Positions 45,295-54,649 of a DNA stretch of 64,000 nucleotides are shown in pieces. Position numbers and translations under genes: made by a program. The notes under the pieces are model-generated. The model did no database searches. It worked only from the letters and a program-made list of their open reading frames with translations, and was not told where the DNA came from. The DNA is from Inhella inkyongensis. GTDB taxonomy: Bacteria > Pseudomonadota > Gammaproteobacteria > Burkholderiales > Burkholderiaceae_C. Each line of letters begins with the position of its first letter. The first letter of the stretch is position 1. Location: NCBI RefSeq assembly GCF_005952805.1, contig NZ_CP040709.1, positions 1,178,001 through 1,242,000 of the forward strand, in the 5' to 3' direction.

Positions 45295-46758
45295 TTAGGC
45301 GTCGGCCGTGCGAACCGTGTTGCCCGAGCCGCCCGCTTCTGTCACGCTCAGGGTGGACTCGAAGGGGACGATGGGCGAGCCGCCGCCGTTGCGCACCTTG
45401 TAGCGCACCGTGAACGGCGCCGAGAACTGGAACGCCCCGCTGCTGATCGTGGCGCCGCTGGCCACCGCATCCACGAACGGGATGAACACCGGCAGGCCCG
45501 AGGCGTATCCGCCCGCAGGAACGGCCGGCGACAGGCCGCTGATCACGTTGCCCGCGCGCCCGGTGTAGGTGTGCGGCTTGCCGTTGATGCGGATGTAGCC
45601 GGCCCCCGTGGGCGTGTCCCCCGGCGCGGCGGTCAGCGTCACGCTGGTTGCTCCAACGCTGGCGGTGCTGGCCAGGGTCGTGTCGTTCAAGAACCCGCCC
45701 GAACCGTTGTCACGCGCCGCGATCACATAGTCCCCCGCCACCAGGCCGGCGATCTGGACTTGCACGCTGGTCGGCGGGCTCTGCGTCGTGCCGTCATGGG
45801 CGATGAGCTGGTAGTTCTTCGAGTCGGCCGACATGACGCCAGCAATGAACCAGCCCTGAGCCAGGAAGAACTTGCCGCCCGCGAAATTGCCGAACGGAGC
45901 GGCTGCGTTCTCCGCGTAGTTCGTGTTGAGCTTGCGGTAGCGCCAGCCCGGCACGCCCACTACGGTCGCCGTGCTGCTCTCGCTGCAGGCCCACATCAAG
46001 GCTTGGTATGCCTGGGCCAGCGTCGTGGTGCCGTTGAGGGTGATGGTGCCCTTGTAGAGCTTGGACCCGTTGCCGTTGCCGAGGTCTTGGTTCGTGTCGC
46101 CGGCCGCCACGGTCATCGTGTTCCAGACGGCCTCGGCGGCTGCAGCGCTCAGGGAGACGTTGCCGTCCGCCGCCGTCGAAATGGCCGCCACCTGCTCGCC
46201 GCCCGCCGACAGGCTCACATCGAAGTGGCTGAAGGTCTGGCCGTACTTGCGCGAGTAGACCGCCACCGACCCAGCCGGCAAGTCGCCGCCTGCGATCAGC
46301 GCGCCGCCGCTCTTGGCCTTGACCAGAATCTGAAAGTTCGCAATCTCCGAGTCCGCCCAGGACTTCGTGATCTTGGCGTTGTTCTGCGTGATGTAGATGG
46401 GCGTGTTGGCCGGGTTCGTGCCCAGCACCTTGAGGCCGGTGTAGAGCGTCTGCCCCGCGTCCTGCTCCACCGACCCGAAGTTGAACCACTGCGCCGTGGC
46501 GTCGTTCAGGTTCATGGTCGGCAGCAGCGTCAGCGCCATCGGGCGCGCGGCGTTGCGCTTACCGGCCAACTCGGACGGGTTGCTGCCCAGGATGCTCACC
46601 AGGTCGTCGCCGCTGGCGCTGGGGTTGTCCGCCAGGTCTTGCAGCCAGGCGTGCAGATCCAGGGTCGGGTAGCGCGTGTCCGTGCCGGGCACGAAGGCGC
46701 TGACCTGGCGGATGTTGCCCGATCCGTCGATGGTGAATTTGCTTGCGTCGATGGCCAT
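45295..46758 (-). CDS. Phage structural protein, tail-fibre/appendage-like
   Basis: 487 residues starting MAIDASKFTIDGSGNIRQVS, then RYPTLDLHAWLQDLADNPSA, a signature I know from predicted tail-appendage proteins of several phages of Burkholderiales and Pseudomonas. Ala/Gly/Thr-rich, beta-repetitive, with SAGGEQVAAISTAADGNVSL. Late Ig-like or beta-sandwich portions (SVTLTAAPGDTPTGAGYIRI). Family knowledge gives virion location, not function. Confidence 0.75.
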   Translation of the reverse strand: MAIDASKFTIDGSGNIRQVSAFVPGTDTRYPTLDLHAWLQDLADNPSASGDDLVSILGSNPSELAGKRNAARPMALTLLPTMNLNDATAQWFNFGSVEQDAGQTLYTGLKVLGTNPANTPIYITQNNAKITKSWADSEIANFQILVKAKSGGALIAGGDLPAGSVAVYSRKYGQTFSHFDVSLSAGGEQVAAISTAADGNVSLSAAAAEAVWNTMTVAAGDTNQDLGNGNGSKLYKGTITLNGTTTLAQAYQALMWACSESSTATVVGVPGWRYRKLNTNYAENAAAPFGNFAGGKFFLAQGWFIAGVMSADSKNYQLIAHDGTTQSPPTSVQVQIAGLVAGDYVIAARDNGSGGFLNDTTLASTASVGATSVTLTAAPGDTPTGAGYIRINGKPHTYTGRAGNVISGLSPAVPAGGYASGLPVFIPFVDAVASGATISSGAFQFSAPFTVRYKVRNGGGSPIVPFESTLSVTEAGGSGNTVRTADA

Positions 46759-46766
46759 GGCTTACC

Positions 46767-47162
46767 TCAATCCGGGATCTGGGAGACGTAGACCGACCCG
46801 CTGCCCAAGAAGGCCGTGGTCAGGGTGTCGAAAGGGATGTAGTACGGGGCGCTGGTGCCCTTGCGCACCTTGATGCGCAGCTGGTCGGCCGGCGCCGCGC
46901 CGCCGAAGGTGGGGACGCTGAAAACCTCAGAGCTGCTGGCGGCCGTGCGGAACTCGATCAGCGCGCCCGTGCTCTGCACTTCGATGCGGATGGCCGATCC
47001 AACGACCAGATTGGTCAGCGACAGCGTGAAGGTGCCGATGGGCTCCGAGGGCAGGCGCTCAATCGTCGTGATGAGGCTCAGGCGCCCGAGCACGTTGCCG
47101 GGCACATCGACTTGGGCAGTCGAGGGCGGCAGGCGCGAGCCGATCTGCCAAACCCAGGGCAT
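46767..47162 (-). CDS. Phage distal-tail module protein, unknown
   Basis: 131 residues from the ATG at 47162 that overlaps the preceding TGA (TGATG); the longer ORF from 47222 would lie inside the 658-residue gene. Beta-rich: LSLITTIERLPSEPIGTFTLSL and VVGSAIRIEVQSTGALIEF. Probably a small structural protein associated with the two large appendage proteins on either side. Confidence 0.65.
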   Translation of the reverse strand: MPWVWQIGSRLPPSTAQVDVPGNVLGRLSLITTIERLPSEPIGTFTLSLTNLVVGSAIRIEVQSTGALIEFRTAASSSEVFSVPTFGGAAPADQLRIKVRKGTSAPYYIPFDTLTTAFLGSGSVYVSQIPD

Positions 47163-49138
47163 CAGGCGATCTCCACTTCCGGGCTGACGTAGAACAGCAG
47201 CGCGGGGGTGCGCGATGCGCACAGGCTCCAGCGCACCAGCATTTCGCTGTTCTGCATCACCGGGAACGCGGTCGTGACTTCGAGCTTCTTGGCCGAGTGG
47301 CCGGGCACGCCGTTGGGGGTCCAGGTCTTTGCCGACGCGGCCAGTGCGGTTCGGCCGGACCCTGCGAGCTGCAGTCCACGCGCGCCGCCGACCGACTCCA
47401 CTTTCCAGCCGTCCGCCGCGCTCATGTAGCTCACCTCAAGCTCCAGCTCGTCGGTGTAGATGGTGTCCGTGTCTGGCACATAGAGCTGCAGCGTCAGCGT
47501 GCGAACCGCAGCCGCAGAGCGGTGCATGATGCTGGTCCGCATCGGGGACACGCTGGCAGAGAGGCCAGACACGGCGCCCCAGGTCACGCGATGGCTCCAG
47601 GGGTCGCCCTGCAGCGTCAAGGCGCCGCAGTGTGGGAAGCCGCTGCCGCCCTTCCAGTCGCACACGAAGCCGATGGCCTCGTGGCGGTAGCCCCGGTTCT
47701 GGCCCTCGGTCTGGCTCCAGGTGAACTTCGCCGGCCCGGCCGTGGCCGTGAACCCGACGCTGGGGTCCGTCACGCCGACCACGCCCTGAATCTCGAACTC
47801 GCTGGTCTGATTGGCGACGTTGACGCTGAAAGGGTTCGTGCAGGTGTAGGAATTGCTGGCCTTCGGGGAGATAGAGCCGCCGATCCACTGCACGGAGTAG
47901 CCTGCCGCCGCCGTGGTGTTGACGAAGCTGGCGATGGCCGTGAGGGTTGCGGTGGCGCCGACCACCTCCACGCGCAGGCCGTTCAGCGTCAGCCGCGTAC
48001 TGCAGCTTGCCGAGGCGTAGCGCCAGAGAATGCGGCTGACCGTCTGCAGCTCGACAAAGCTGCCGTTGAAGTCGTTGACGCTGAACTGCGCCCCGCTCTC
48101 ATCGACCGCGAAGATGCTGCCGATGTTGTTCGACCCCTCCAGCAAGCCGCACCGGACGAACCCGAACTGGCCTCCCGCGCCCGGGTAGAGCAGGGATACC
48201 GAACTGTTCGCACCACCCGAGGCCGTGAGCGTCAGGTCGAGATTGCGGTATCCCCGGCTCGCATGCACCGTGCGGCCCGAAGCCGTGCCGGTGAACCGCA
48301 TGGCGTTGGAGCCGGTGTTGGTGTTCTGGATCGTGACGCCCAGCTTGCCGTTGTCGCCGGCCCAGACCGTGCCGTTGTCGTAGAGGAACGCGCCCTGGCG
48401 CCAAGCCCAGGTGCCGGTCGTGGCCGCATAGGTCAGGCTCAGATCGGCACCGCTGCGGCGGGTGCGGACATGGCGCACATCATTGGCGCCCGGGTCGGTG
48501 CCCGCGCCAGACGCCGCAATCCACGCGCCGTAGGTGCCGGCCGTCTTGCCGAACACCGTGGCCGTGGTCATCAGGTAGGCAAACGGGCCGTCCGCGCCGC
48601 CTGCGAACTGCGTGATCGTCGGAGGCGTTGCCCAACTTGCCGAGGAAATGGCGATGAAGCTGTTGATCGCGTGGTTCAGGTCCGAGCCCGCAAACCGGGT
48701 CGCGATCTGCACGGTGTCCGTGGCGCCGGGCTTGACCCGCGCATAGGCGAAGTACGGCAGGGCCAGCAGCAGCGGGGACACCGAAGACGAGACGGCCGCA
48801 TCACACTGGGCCGTGCCGGTGCCGAAGGTGTTAAGCAGCGCAACGAGGTTGGTCGCGCAGGCGGAAACCGAGGCCCCAATCGTCCACTGGTTCTTGGCCG
48901 CCGCTGCTGTCTTGGCGGTCAGCACAGCGCCGGCAATGGTGAGCGTATTGCTGTCCGCCGGCAGCGCGTTGATCTTGATTTCCGCGATGGCCACCGCCGC
49001 TGCATGCCCAGGCCCGGCCTTGCCGGTGCCGTCCTGTGGCAGGGGTTTGTCGGCCGCACCAGCACCCCAGGCGGGGGCCGCCGCGTAGGCTTGGTACTCG
49101 ATGCCGATGGCCGAAATGTCGATGTAGTAGTCAGCCAC
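47162..49138 (-). CDS. Large phage structural protein, probable tail fibre or adhesin
   Basis: 658 residues from a GTG at 49138 overlapping the upstream stop by 8 bp. Low charge, rich in Ala, Gly, Ser and Thr, with a beta-helix-like central part (YRNLDLTLTASGGANSSVSL, SIFAVDESGAQFSVNDF) resembling receptor-binding or spike proteins. No enzymatic motif. Called from composition, size and location between other distal-tail-type genes. Confidence 0.68.
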   Translation of the reverse strand: MADYYIDISAIGIEYQAYAAAPAWGAGAADKPLPQDGTGKAGPGHAAAVAIAEIKINALPADSNTLTIAGAVLTAKTAAAAKNQWTIGASVSACATNLVALLNTFGTGTAQCDAAVSSSVSPLLLALPYFAYARVKPGATDTVQIATRFAGSDLNHAINSFIAISSASWATPPTITQFAGGADGPFAYLMTTATVFGKTAGTYGAWIAASGAGTDPGANDVRHVRTRRSGADLSLTYAATTGTWAWRQGAFLYDNGTVWAGDNGKLGVTIQNTNTGSNAMRFTGTASGRTVHASRGYRNLDLTLTASGGANSSVSLLYPGAGGQFGFVRCGLLEGSNNIGSIFAVDESGAQFSVNDFNGSFVELQTVSRILWRYASASCSTRLTLNGLRVEVVGATATLTAIASFVNTTAAAGYSVQWIGGSISPKASNSYTCTNPFSVNVANQTSEFEIQGVVGVTDPSVGFTATAGPAKFTWSQTEGQNRGYRHEAIGFVCDWKGGSGFPHCGALTLQGDPWSHRVTWGAVSGLSASVSPMRTSIMHRSAAAVRTLTLQLYVPDTDTIYTDELELEVSYMSAADGWKVESVGGARGLQLAGSGRTALAASAKTWTPNGVPGHSAKKLEVTTAFPVMQNSEMLVRWSLCASRTPALLFYVSPEVEIA

Positions 49139-49601
49139 GGTAGACCTCCCGCTCCGCCACCTGTTCGCTGAGTACGGCGGCGCCTTGCTCGTGGTTCAGC
49201 CGCAGCGGCAGGGTCACGCCGTCCAGCGTGACGGTCAGCGGAAAGTTCTCACTCATGAGGTCGCCAATGCCGCTGATCGTGTCCGCGTCTCGAAGGTCGA
49301 CAAACGGGCCGTCACTGACCAGGACTTGATGAATCCCAAGGCGCCCCGCGAGCAGGGACGGTGCGCCGCTGCGCAGAATGGACTGCATGGCCCACAGATT
49401 CGCTTTTGGCAGCCGACCCCAGAATGCACGGCGGGTGATCTTGATAGGCTCAAGCGGCGCGGCCGGTGGCGCAGGCTCGGCCGGCACCTCGGCGTGGGTG
49501 TGCGTGGCGAACTCGAAGCCCGCCCACTCCACGACCGCCTCCGCCTGGTAGCGGTAAACGATCTTGCTGTCCGCCGTGCGGGTGACGATCCACTCTTTCA
49601 T
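49131..49601 (-). CDS. Phage tail-module protein, unknown
   Basis: 156 residues. A Pro/Ala-rich linker separates an N-terminal strand region from KITRRAFWGRLPKANLWAMQ and FVDLRDADTISGIGDLM. The YIDL/FVDLxxADT pattern recurs in small proteins encoded beside phage tail fibres. ATGA overlap with the papain-like gene upstream. Confidence 0.65.
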   Translation of the reverse strand: MKEWIVTRTADSKIVYRYQAEAVVEWAGFEFATHTHAEVPAEPAPPAAPLEPIKITRRAFWGRLPKANLWAMQSILRSGAPSLLAGRLGIHQVLVSDGPFVDLRDADTISGIGDLMSENFPLTVTLDGVTLPLRLNHEQGAAVLSEQVAEREVYRG

Positions 49602-50092
49602 GCGGCCACCTTGAAGCGCAAGGTTTGCGGGTGGACCGACGAGCCCAGGTCGCCCATGTCAAAGCCCGCGCGAATCAGCGCGGCGGCGTCCTTCTCCGAG
49701 CAGAACCACCAGCGGGGGTTTTGCCAGTCGGCGCGGAACGGCACCGCGAAAGCGCCCGGATAGTCGTAGTCCTTGCCGATTTGCTCGCGCTGGAAGGTCA
49801 ATGCCAGGTCGGGGCGCTGCACGGGCACGGCCACGCACTCGTAAGCGCTATACCGGCCGAACCACTCATACCAGGGCGTCTCAACCACGCCCCGGAACAT
49901 CAAGGCTTCGTTGAACACGCGGCGCTCCGGGTCGTAAAAGGCGGTGTGCCCCCAGAGTGCGCCGACCTCGAACTTCAAGACGCCGGGCGCGGTGCAGCGG
50001 TTGACGAAGTTGGCGACGCCGTGCCGACGCGAAAAAGCCTGAAGGACATGCGGGCGGTGGGTGTCGCCGATCACCGGAAACTCATAGTGCAT
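49598..50092 (-). CDS. Permuted NlpC/P60 (papain-like) phage protein
   Basis: 164 residues. A His in GALWGHTAFYDPE and a Cys in NPRWWFCSEKDAAALIRAG, with YDYPGAFAVPFRADW between, match the circularly permuted papain-like amidase family found next to tail-tip genes, where the WFCSE Cys is the nucleophile. It could be a peptidoglycan amidase used during DNA entry. It overlaps the portal gene by 11 bp. Confidence 0.72.
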   Translation of the reverse strand: MHYEFPVIGDTHRPHVLQAFSRRHGVANFVNRCTAPGVLKFEVGALWGHTAFYDPERRVFNEALMFRGVVETPWYEWFGRYSAYECVAVPVQRPDLALTFQREQIGKDYDYPGAFAVPFRADWQNPRWWFCSEKDAAALIRAGFDMGDLGSSVHPQTLRFKVAA

Positions 50093-52016
50093 TGGGATCT
50101 TCCACCTGTTGTTTGAATTCGTAGTCGGTCACCGTGCCGGCCAGCTCGCCGTCTTCGCGGCGCTGCACCGTCTGCACCGCGCGCGATGGGTGCATCGGCA
50201 CCACCGTCACCTCTGCAGGCTGCACGGCATTCGTCACCTGCACCACGGGCGCTGCTTGCTCGGGCAGGGCGTTATGGACATGCACCACGGGCGGGGCCTG
50301 CTCGGGCAGGGTGTTCGTCACCTGCACCACAGGCGGCTCAGCGGCCGGCGTGCTCAGGTGCACATGCACCTCCAACTTCTGGGGCTGGGTCGGCGGCGCC
50401 AGCTCGCTGAAGGCTGGGCCGGGCGGATCGGCCGGCTGAGGCTCAATGCCATCACTGCTGCCATCGGCCTGCAGGCCCGCCAGCGCGCCCACGCGGGCTG
50501 TCACAGTTGCCTGCGTCAGCGCCGTCTCCAGCGCCCGCACATCCAGGGTCTGCAGCAGCTCCGGCAAGCGCGCCAGCAGCTCGGCTGCGGTCTCCCCGCG
50601 CGCGGCAGCTTCGTCCAGCGCCGCCTGCAGGGGCTGCACCAACGGCGCCATCAAGGGCTCCCAGTCACCCATGGCCTCGTGCACTAGGGCGTCCAGGGCA
50701 TCGGTCTCTGGTGCGGGAGCGAGTGCTTCGGCGAACTGCACCTCTGCTGCGGTCGGCGGCAGATTGGTTGGGGCGGCAGCCAGTGGCTCAGTCGGCTCCG
50801 GCTCGGTCTCTTCGGCCAGGTCACCCTCTTCCAGGTCATAGGTGCGACGGAAGTACTCGCGCGTGAGCTTGGCGCCAGCACGCACCAGGATCTCGTCGCG
50901 CTCGGCTTGCTGCTTGTCCACTTCCTCCTGCTCGAAGAGCTCGAAGGTGGGTGCGGCGGCGGCCTCGCCCTCGTTCAGGTCCACCACCCAGCGCAGCAGC
51001 TGGTTCACGGTGGCCTCCACCAGGCGGGCGTCGGCGTCGCGCAGGTCTTCCGTCACCTGCAGGCCGGCCGTGGCGCTGGCGCGGTTGCTGTTGCTCTCGG
51101 TGGTCTGGTTCTGGCCCAGCAGCGCAATCGAAATCTCGCTGCGGCAGAACATCAGCAGGCGCTCGTACAGCTCGGCACTGGCCGTTCGGCCGCTGGACTC
51201 CACCACATCTACAGAGGCATCGTCCGGGATCACCGCCACCGCGTCCTGCACCATGGATTCCAGTTGGTCCAGCAGCGCGTCCTGCTCCTTCTTGGCCGTG
51301 CTGCGCGGCACCTTGCCCACCAGCCAGGGCGTGCCGAATTTCTCGGTGAAGGTCACCCAGAATTTCAGCCCGCCGCGCTTGAACACCGTGGGCCAAAAGC
51401 ACATCGAAAGGTCTGCGAAGCCGTAGGGGTTCGCATAGCTCGCATCCTGGGCCGGTACCAGGAACTTGCGGGCCGGCAGCAGCTCGCCGTCGAACGGCGC
51501 TTCGCGGCTCTTGAAGCGCAGTTGCGCCTCGGCATCAAAGTGGAACCACTGCGCCGGCTTGGCTTCCACCGCCACCGGCACCATGGCGCCCTGGCCGCCC
51601 GACCAGGTCACTTCCAGCGGCTGCCAACCCAGCAGCGGCGCCTGCAGGGTCTCGCGCATCAGGCGGCGCAGGTCCAGCTCACCCAGCAACTGCTCGCACA
51701 GCTTGGCGCTGCGGCTGCTGGCGCGGCCTCGCTCCACCCGCCACTCCATCTTCACCACACCCGCCTTGCGGCGCCGCACCGAGCCGCCCACCAGGGCGTC
51801 GCTCAGCAGGTCGGTATAGACCTGCACGTCTTTGCCCTGTTTCTTCAGGATCGGGTCCGGGTTGGGCAGGTACAGGCCCAGCGCCGAGAAGTCCGGCGAG
51901 CGCTGGCGCGTCGCGATCTGGTCGGCCAGCTGGCGGCGCGCGGTGCGCTCGCCTTCAGCAAAGCGCACGAACTCGGTGGGGCTCACATAGAGACCGGGGA
52001 CGTTATTCATCATCAT
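50082..52016 (-). CDS. Phage portal protein, Mu gp29-like (DUF935)
   Basis: 644 residues. DUF935 signatures: GLYLPNPDPILKKQGKDVQVYTDL-type start, SVRRRKAGVVKMEW, PLLGWQPLEVTW, FGTPWLVGKVPR and LLGQNQTTESNSNRASATAG. The dodecameric portal sits at the DNA entry vertex. The last about 140 residues are a Pro/Glu/Ala-rich extension containing three 14-residue repeats. ATGA overlap with the large terminase. Confidence 0.93.
   Translation of the reverse strand: MMMNNVPGLYVSPTEFVRFAEGERTARRQLADQIATRQRSPDFSALGLYLPNPDPILKKQGKDVQVYTDLLSDALVGGSVRRRKAGVVKMEWRVERGRASSRSAKLCEQLLGELDLRRLMRETLQAPLLGWQPLEVTWSGGQGAMVPVAVEAKPAQWFHFDAEAQLRFKSREAPFDGELLPARKFLVPAQDASYANPYGFADLSMCFWPTVFKRGGLKFWVTFTEKFGTPWLVGKVPRSTAKKEQDALLDQLESMVQDAVAVIPDDASVDVVESSGRTASAELYERLLMFCRSEISIALLGQNQTTESNSNRASATAGLQVTEDLRDADARLVEATVNQLLRWVVDLNEGEAAAAPTFELFEQEEVDKQQAERDEILVRAGAKLTREYFRRTYDLEEGDLAEETEPEPTEPLAAAPTNLPPTAAEVQFAEALAPAPETDALDALVHEAMGDWEPLMAPLVQPLQAALDEAAARGETAAELLARLPELLQTLDVRALETALTQATVTARVGALAGLQADGSSDGIEPQPADPPGPAFSELAPPTQPQKLEVHVHLSTPAAEPPVVQVTNTLPEQAPPVVHVHNALPEQAAPVVQVTNAVQPAEVTVVPMHPSRAVQTVQRREDGELAGTVTDYEFKQQVEDPNAL
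50227..50340 (-). repeat. 42-bp tandem repeat in the portal gene
   Basis: About 2.7 copies of a 42 bp unit (50227-50268, 50269-50310, 50311 on) encoding PPVVQVTNTLPEQA, PPVVHVHNALPEQA and APVVQVTNAVQPAE. The unit alternates Val with polar residues, so a beta-strand extension is likely. Confidence 0.75.
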
Positions 52017-53428
52017 CCTGGGTAAGCGGCCAGGCTGGCGCCCAGGCCAGAGCGGCGCGGCCGGCTGGCCACCAGCGGCGGGCCCGATGGGCCTTCGCTC
52101 GCGTGCTTGGCCAGGGCCAGGGCCCAGAAGCGGTCGGCGTGGCCGTCGGGCGTGCTCTCGGCCACGAAGCGGATGTTCCCGGCCGCCGTGGTCACCTTCT
52201 GCACCTTGCGCAGATCGGCGCGGATCTTGGGGTCATCGGGAATGCGCAGCTTGCGGTCTTCCATGGCGCCGCGCAGCGGGTAAGCCAGTGCCTCCTTCAC
52301 CGGGCCGGTGAAGCTCACGCCTTCAATGCGGCGCTCGCCAAAGCGGTCCTGCGCGTCGTCGGTCCAGCCAATCCCCAGGCCCGTTTGGTCAATGCACACC
52401 CGCTCGCAGATGGCGAACCAGGGCCACAGAATCTTTTCCTGCTCGCTCTTGCGCATGCGCTCCAGCGTCTCGACGTGGCGGGTGTAGAGCACATCACCAA
52501 TCAGTTCCACCACCCAGAGCACCGTCAGGTCCTTCTTGCGGCCGATGTCCACGCCTGCGAACAGCCGGCCGGTGAAAGGGCCCTCCAGGCCGCGCTGCCA
52601 GTCCACCCCGGCCGCGTACTCGCAGGCGGTGATCAGCCCGTATTCCAGGAACTTCTCATCGTCGTCGGCCGGGATGCACATGTATTCCTGGTCGAACGAC
52701 TCTTCATCCGCCGCGCCGCGCCGCACGAAGTCGAAGTAGGCCGCCTCGTCCATGTCCTGCTGCTCGTCGTCGGCAGGCAGGGCCTGCTGCAGCTTGTACA
52801 GAAAGCCCTGGTCCAGCGCGTCTTGCAGCGTCACCCGGTGCAGGCTGATCTTCTTGGGGTTGCCGCGTTCCTTGGCCTCGCGGATCAGCCCGTTGAAAAA
52901 GCTGTGCGAGCCCCGGTGCGTGCTCACCAGCTCCATGCTGCCGCCCCAGGTGATGCCGGGGTAGGCAATGGCCCAGAGCTTGCGCTGGTCGGCGTGCAGC
53001 GCGAACTCGTCCAAGATGCGGCTGCCGCGCTTGCCGGCCTGTGCGTCCGGATTGCTGCTCATGCTGTGGATGCGCCGCCCGCTGGCGAACTGCAGCACGT
53101 AGGCGCTGATCTTCTTGTCCGGGTCGATCACCACCTCGCCCAGGTCGCGCGCTGCCAGGTTCATCAAGCCGGCCCAGAGCTTGCAGTCTTCGATGAACAG
53201 GCGGGCCTGAATGTCATCGCGGCTGCTCACCCATTCGTCAAAGCGCGCACCTTGTGCGGCCGCGCGCTCGGCCGCGCCGTAGGCCGTGGACCAGCTGATG
53301 CCGATCTGCCGGCTCTTCTCCATCAGCTTGATGCGCGAGCCGTCCTTGATCCAGCGCGACTGAAACGGCAGAAAGACCGCATCGCGGTCCACCGGCAGCA
53401 CCTTGGCCCGGCCCTTGATCTTGGCCAT
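52013..53428 (-). CDS. Phage terminase large subunit, Mu gp28-like
   Basis: 471 residues from the ATG at 53428 overlapping the DUF3486 stop (TGATG). The ATPase domain has FLPFQSRWIKDGSRIKLMEKSRQIGISW (Walker A-like) and SRILDEFALH (Walker B). The nuclease domain has LFAGVDIGRKKDLTVLWVVE, CIDQTGLGIGWTDD and later acidic residues. Packages phage DNA through the portal. Confidence 0.93.
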   Translation of the reverse strand: MAKIKGRAKVLPVDRDAVFLPFQSRWIKDGSRIKLMEKSRQIGISWSTAYGAAERAAAQGARFDEWVSSRDDIQARLFIEDCKLWAGLMNLAARDLGEVVIDPDKKISAYVLQFASGRRIHSMSSNPDAQAGKRGSRILDEFALHADQRKLWAIAYPGITWGGSMELVSTHRGSHSFFNGLIREAKERGNPKKISLHRVTLQDALDQGFLYKLQQALPADDEQQDMDEAAYFDFVRRGAADEESFDQEYMCIPADDDEKFLEYGLITACEYAAGVDWQRGLEGPFTGRLFAGVDIGRKKDLTVLWVVELIGDVLYTRHVETLERMRKSEQEKILWPWFAICERVCIDQTGLGIGWTDDAQDRFGERRIEGVSFTGPVKEALAYPLRGAMEDRKLRIPDDPKIRADLRKVQKVTTAAGNIRFVAESTPDGHADRFWALALAKHASEGPSGPPLVASRPRRSGLGASLAAYPG

Positions 53429-54000
53429 CACACGATCCCCAGCGCCTCGCGGATCGCCCGCTTGGTGTCCTCGGTCACGCCGCCCTTGTTGCCCAGCGCA
53501 TCCAGCTTGGCGCGCTGTTCTTCCAGCAACTGCTTGCGCGCGGCGGCCTCCACCTCGCGCTGGAACTGCTTGAGGTTGACCGAGCTGCGCGTCAGCGTGG
53601 CGATGTTCTTGGCGGCGCTGCTCAGCATGGCCACCCGCTCGCCGGCATCGGCCTCGGGGTCATCGGCCTCCTGCAGCGCCAAGATGGCCTCGAACAGCTC
53701 GGTCTGCACCAGGGCGGTGAGCGCCTCGCTGCGCGCGTCCTTGTCGTCGCCGGCCTGCGCCTGGATGAGCTTGGCGGCTTCGGTGCTGGCCCGTATGGCG
53801 GCCAGCCGGCGCTCCAGCTTCTGGCCATAGCGATGCACCGCCGTGCGGCTGGGCAGCTCGCCGGCTTCGGCCGCGCTGGGCCAGCGTTCGCGCAGCTGCG
53901 CGATCAGCTCGTCCAGCGTGCAGCGGCCGGCGGCGATCTGCGCCTCCAGGAAGGCGCGGACGTCCGCAGGTAAGCGGCTGATGCGGCTCTTTTGACCCAT
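53428..54000 (-). CDS. DUF3486 protein, Mu gp27-like small terminase
   Basis: 190 residues starting MGQKSRISRLPADVRAFLEAQI, then LPSRTAVHRYGQKLERRLAAIR, which is the DUF3486 signature. Almost all helical. It precedes terL, as in Mu and BcepMu, and probably recognises phage DNA for packaging. Confidence 0.9.
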   Translation of the reverse strand: MGQKSRISRLPADVRAFLEAQIAAGRCTLDELIAQLRERWPSAAEAGELPSRTAVHRYGQKLERRLAAIRASTEAAKLIQAQAGDDKDARSEALTALVQTELFEAILALQEADDPEADAGERVAMLSSAAKNIATLTRSSVNLKQFQREVEAAARKQLLEEQRAKLDALGNKGGVTEDTKRAIREALGIV

Positions 54001-54006
54001 GCCAGC

Positions 54007-54321
54007 TCAACCCGGCCAGTACTTCACAGGACGAGCAATGCCCGGGTCGCAGTCCACGGTGTACTCGGCCACGTCCACGCCGTGGCGCGTCAACTCGGCA
54101 GACCAGTGGCCATCAGGATGACGCTTGATTTCCACCAGCTTGCGGTCTTCCAAATAGTCCAGCTCACGGCGCAGCTCCAGCGCCGTGGCGTCCGGGAACA
54201 CGCTTTGCGCCACGGACAGCACGACGGACTCAACAGCACCCATAGGACGGGCGTTGTTCAGCGTCAGGATTACCAGCCAGCGCAGCTGCTCGCGCCGCGC
54301 CCGAGCCATGTCAATCTGCAT
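54007..54321 (-). CDS. Phage protein, Mu gp26-like winged-helix
   Basis: 104 residues: an N-terminal helix MARARREQLRWLVILTLNNARP, then ATALELRRELDYLEDRKLVEIKRH and a beta wing, consistent with a small winged-helix protein found between the lysis cassette and DUF3486 in Mu-like phages. It overlaps the preceding gene by 11 bp. Function unknown. Confidence 0.72.
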   Translation of the reverse strand: MQIDMARARREQLRWLVILTLNNARPMGAVESVVLSVAQSVFPDATALELRRELDYLEDRKLVEIKRHPDGHWSAELTRHGVDVAEYTVDCDPGIARPVKYWPG

Positions 54322-54649
54322 GCTTGCCTCCGTTCACCATGCCGCGCAGTAGGGCGTTTTCAAACTTGGTGGCCAGTCCGTCGAGCTTGGCCTCGATCAC
54401 CGACTGACCACGGATGTAGTCCTCTCGCCGCACATAGTTCAGCGGCAGATCGGCCTTGAGCATCAGCAACTCACGCTCGATTCGGTCCCACTGGCTGGCC
54501 TCATTGGTGATCAGCTCTTCAATCGCCTCAAAGCGGCGGTCCTGGTGCCGCTGCTGCTGCGAGAGCAGCAGCTTGGCCACCGACCAAAACGCGCCAATCA
54601 GCAGCGAGACCAACGACACCACGTGCCAGGCATCCAGTTGCACAGTCAT
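54311..54649 (-). CDS. Membrane-anchored coiled-coil phage protein (DUF2730-like)
   Basis: 112 residues: one N-terminal membrane helix (about 8-28, VVSLVSLLIGAFWSVAKLLL) and a long charged coiled coil. Position matches Mu gp25/DUF2730 proteins. ATGA overlap with Rz. Role not known. Confidence 0.68.
   Translation of the reverse strand: MTVQLDAWHVVSLVSLLIGAFWSVAKLLLSQQQRHQDRRFEAIEELITNEASQWDRIERELLMLKADLPLNYVRREDYIRGQSVIEAKLDGLATKFENALLRGMVNGGKHAD

Noticed and set aside
44656..46791. 711-codon plus-strand frame across the prophage tail module
   Set aside because: Arg/Gly/His/Ala-biased shadow of minus-strand genes that overlap tightly and have recognisable families.
47297..49171. 624-codon plus-strand frame
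   Set aside because: Shadow of the 658-residue structural gene; GC-driven lack of stops.
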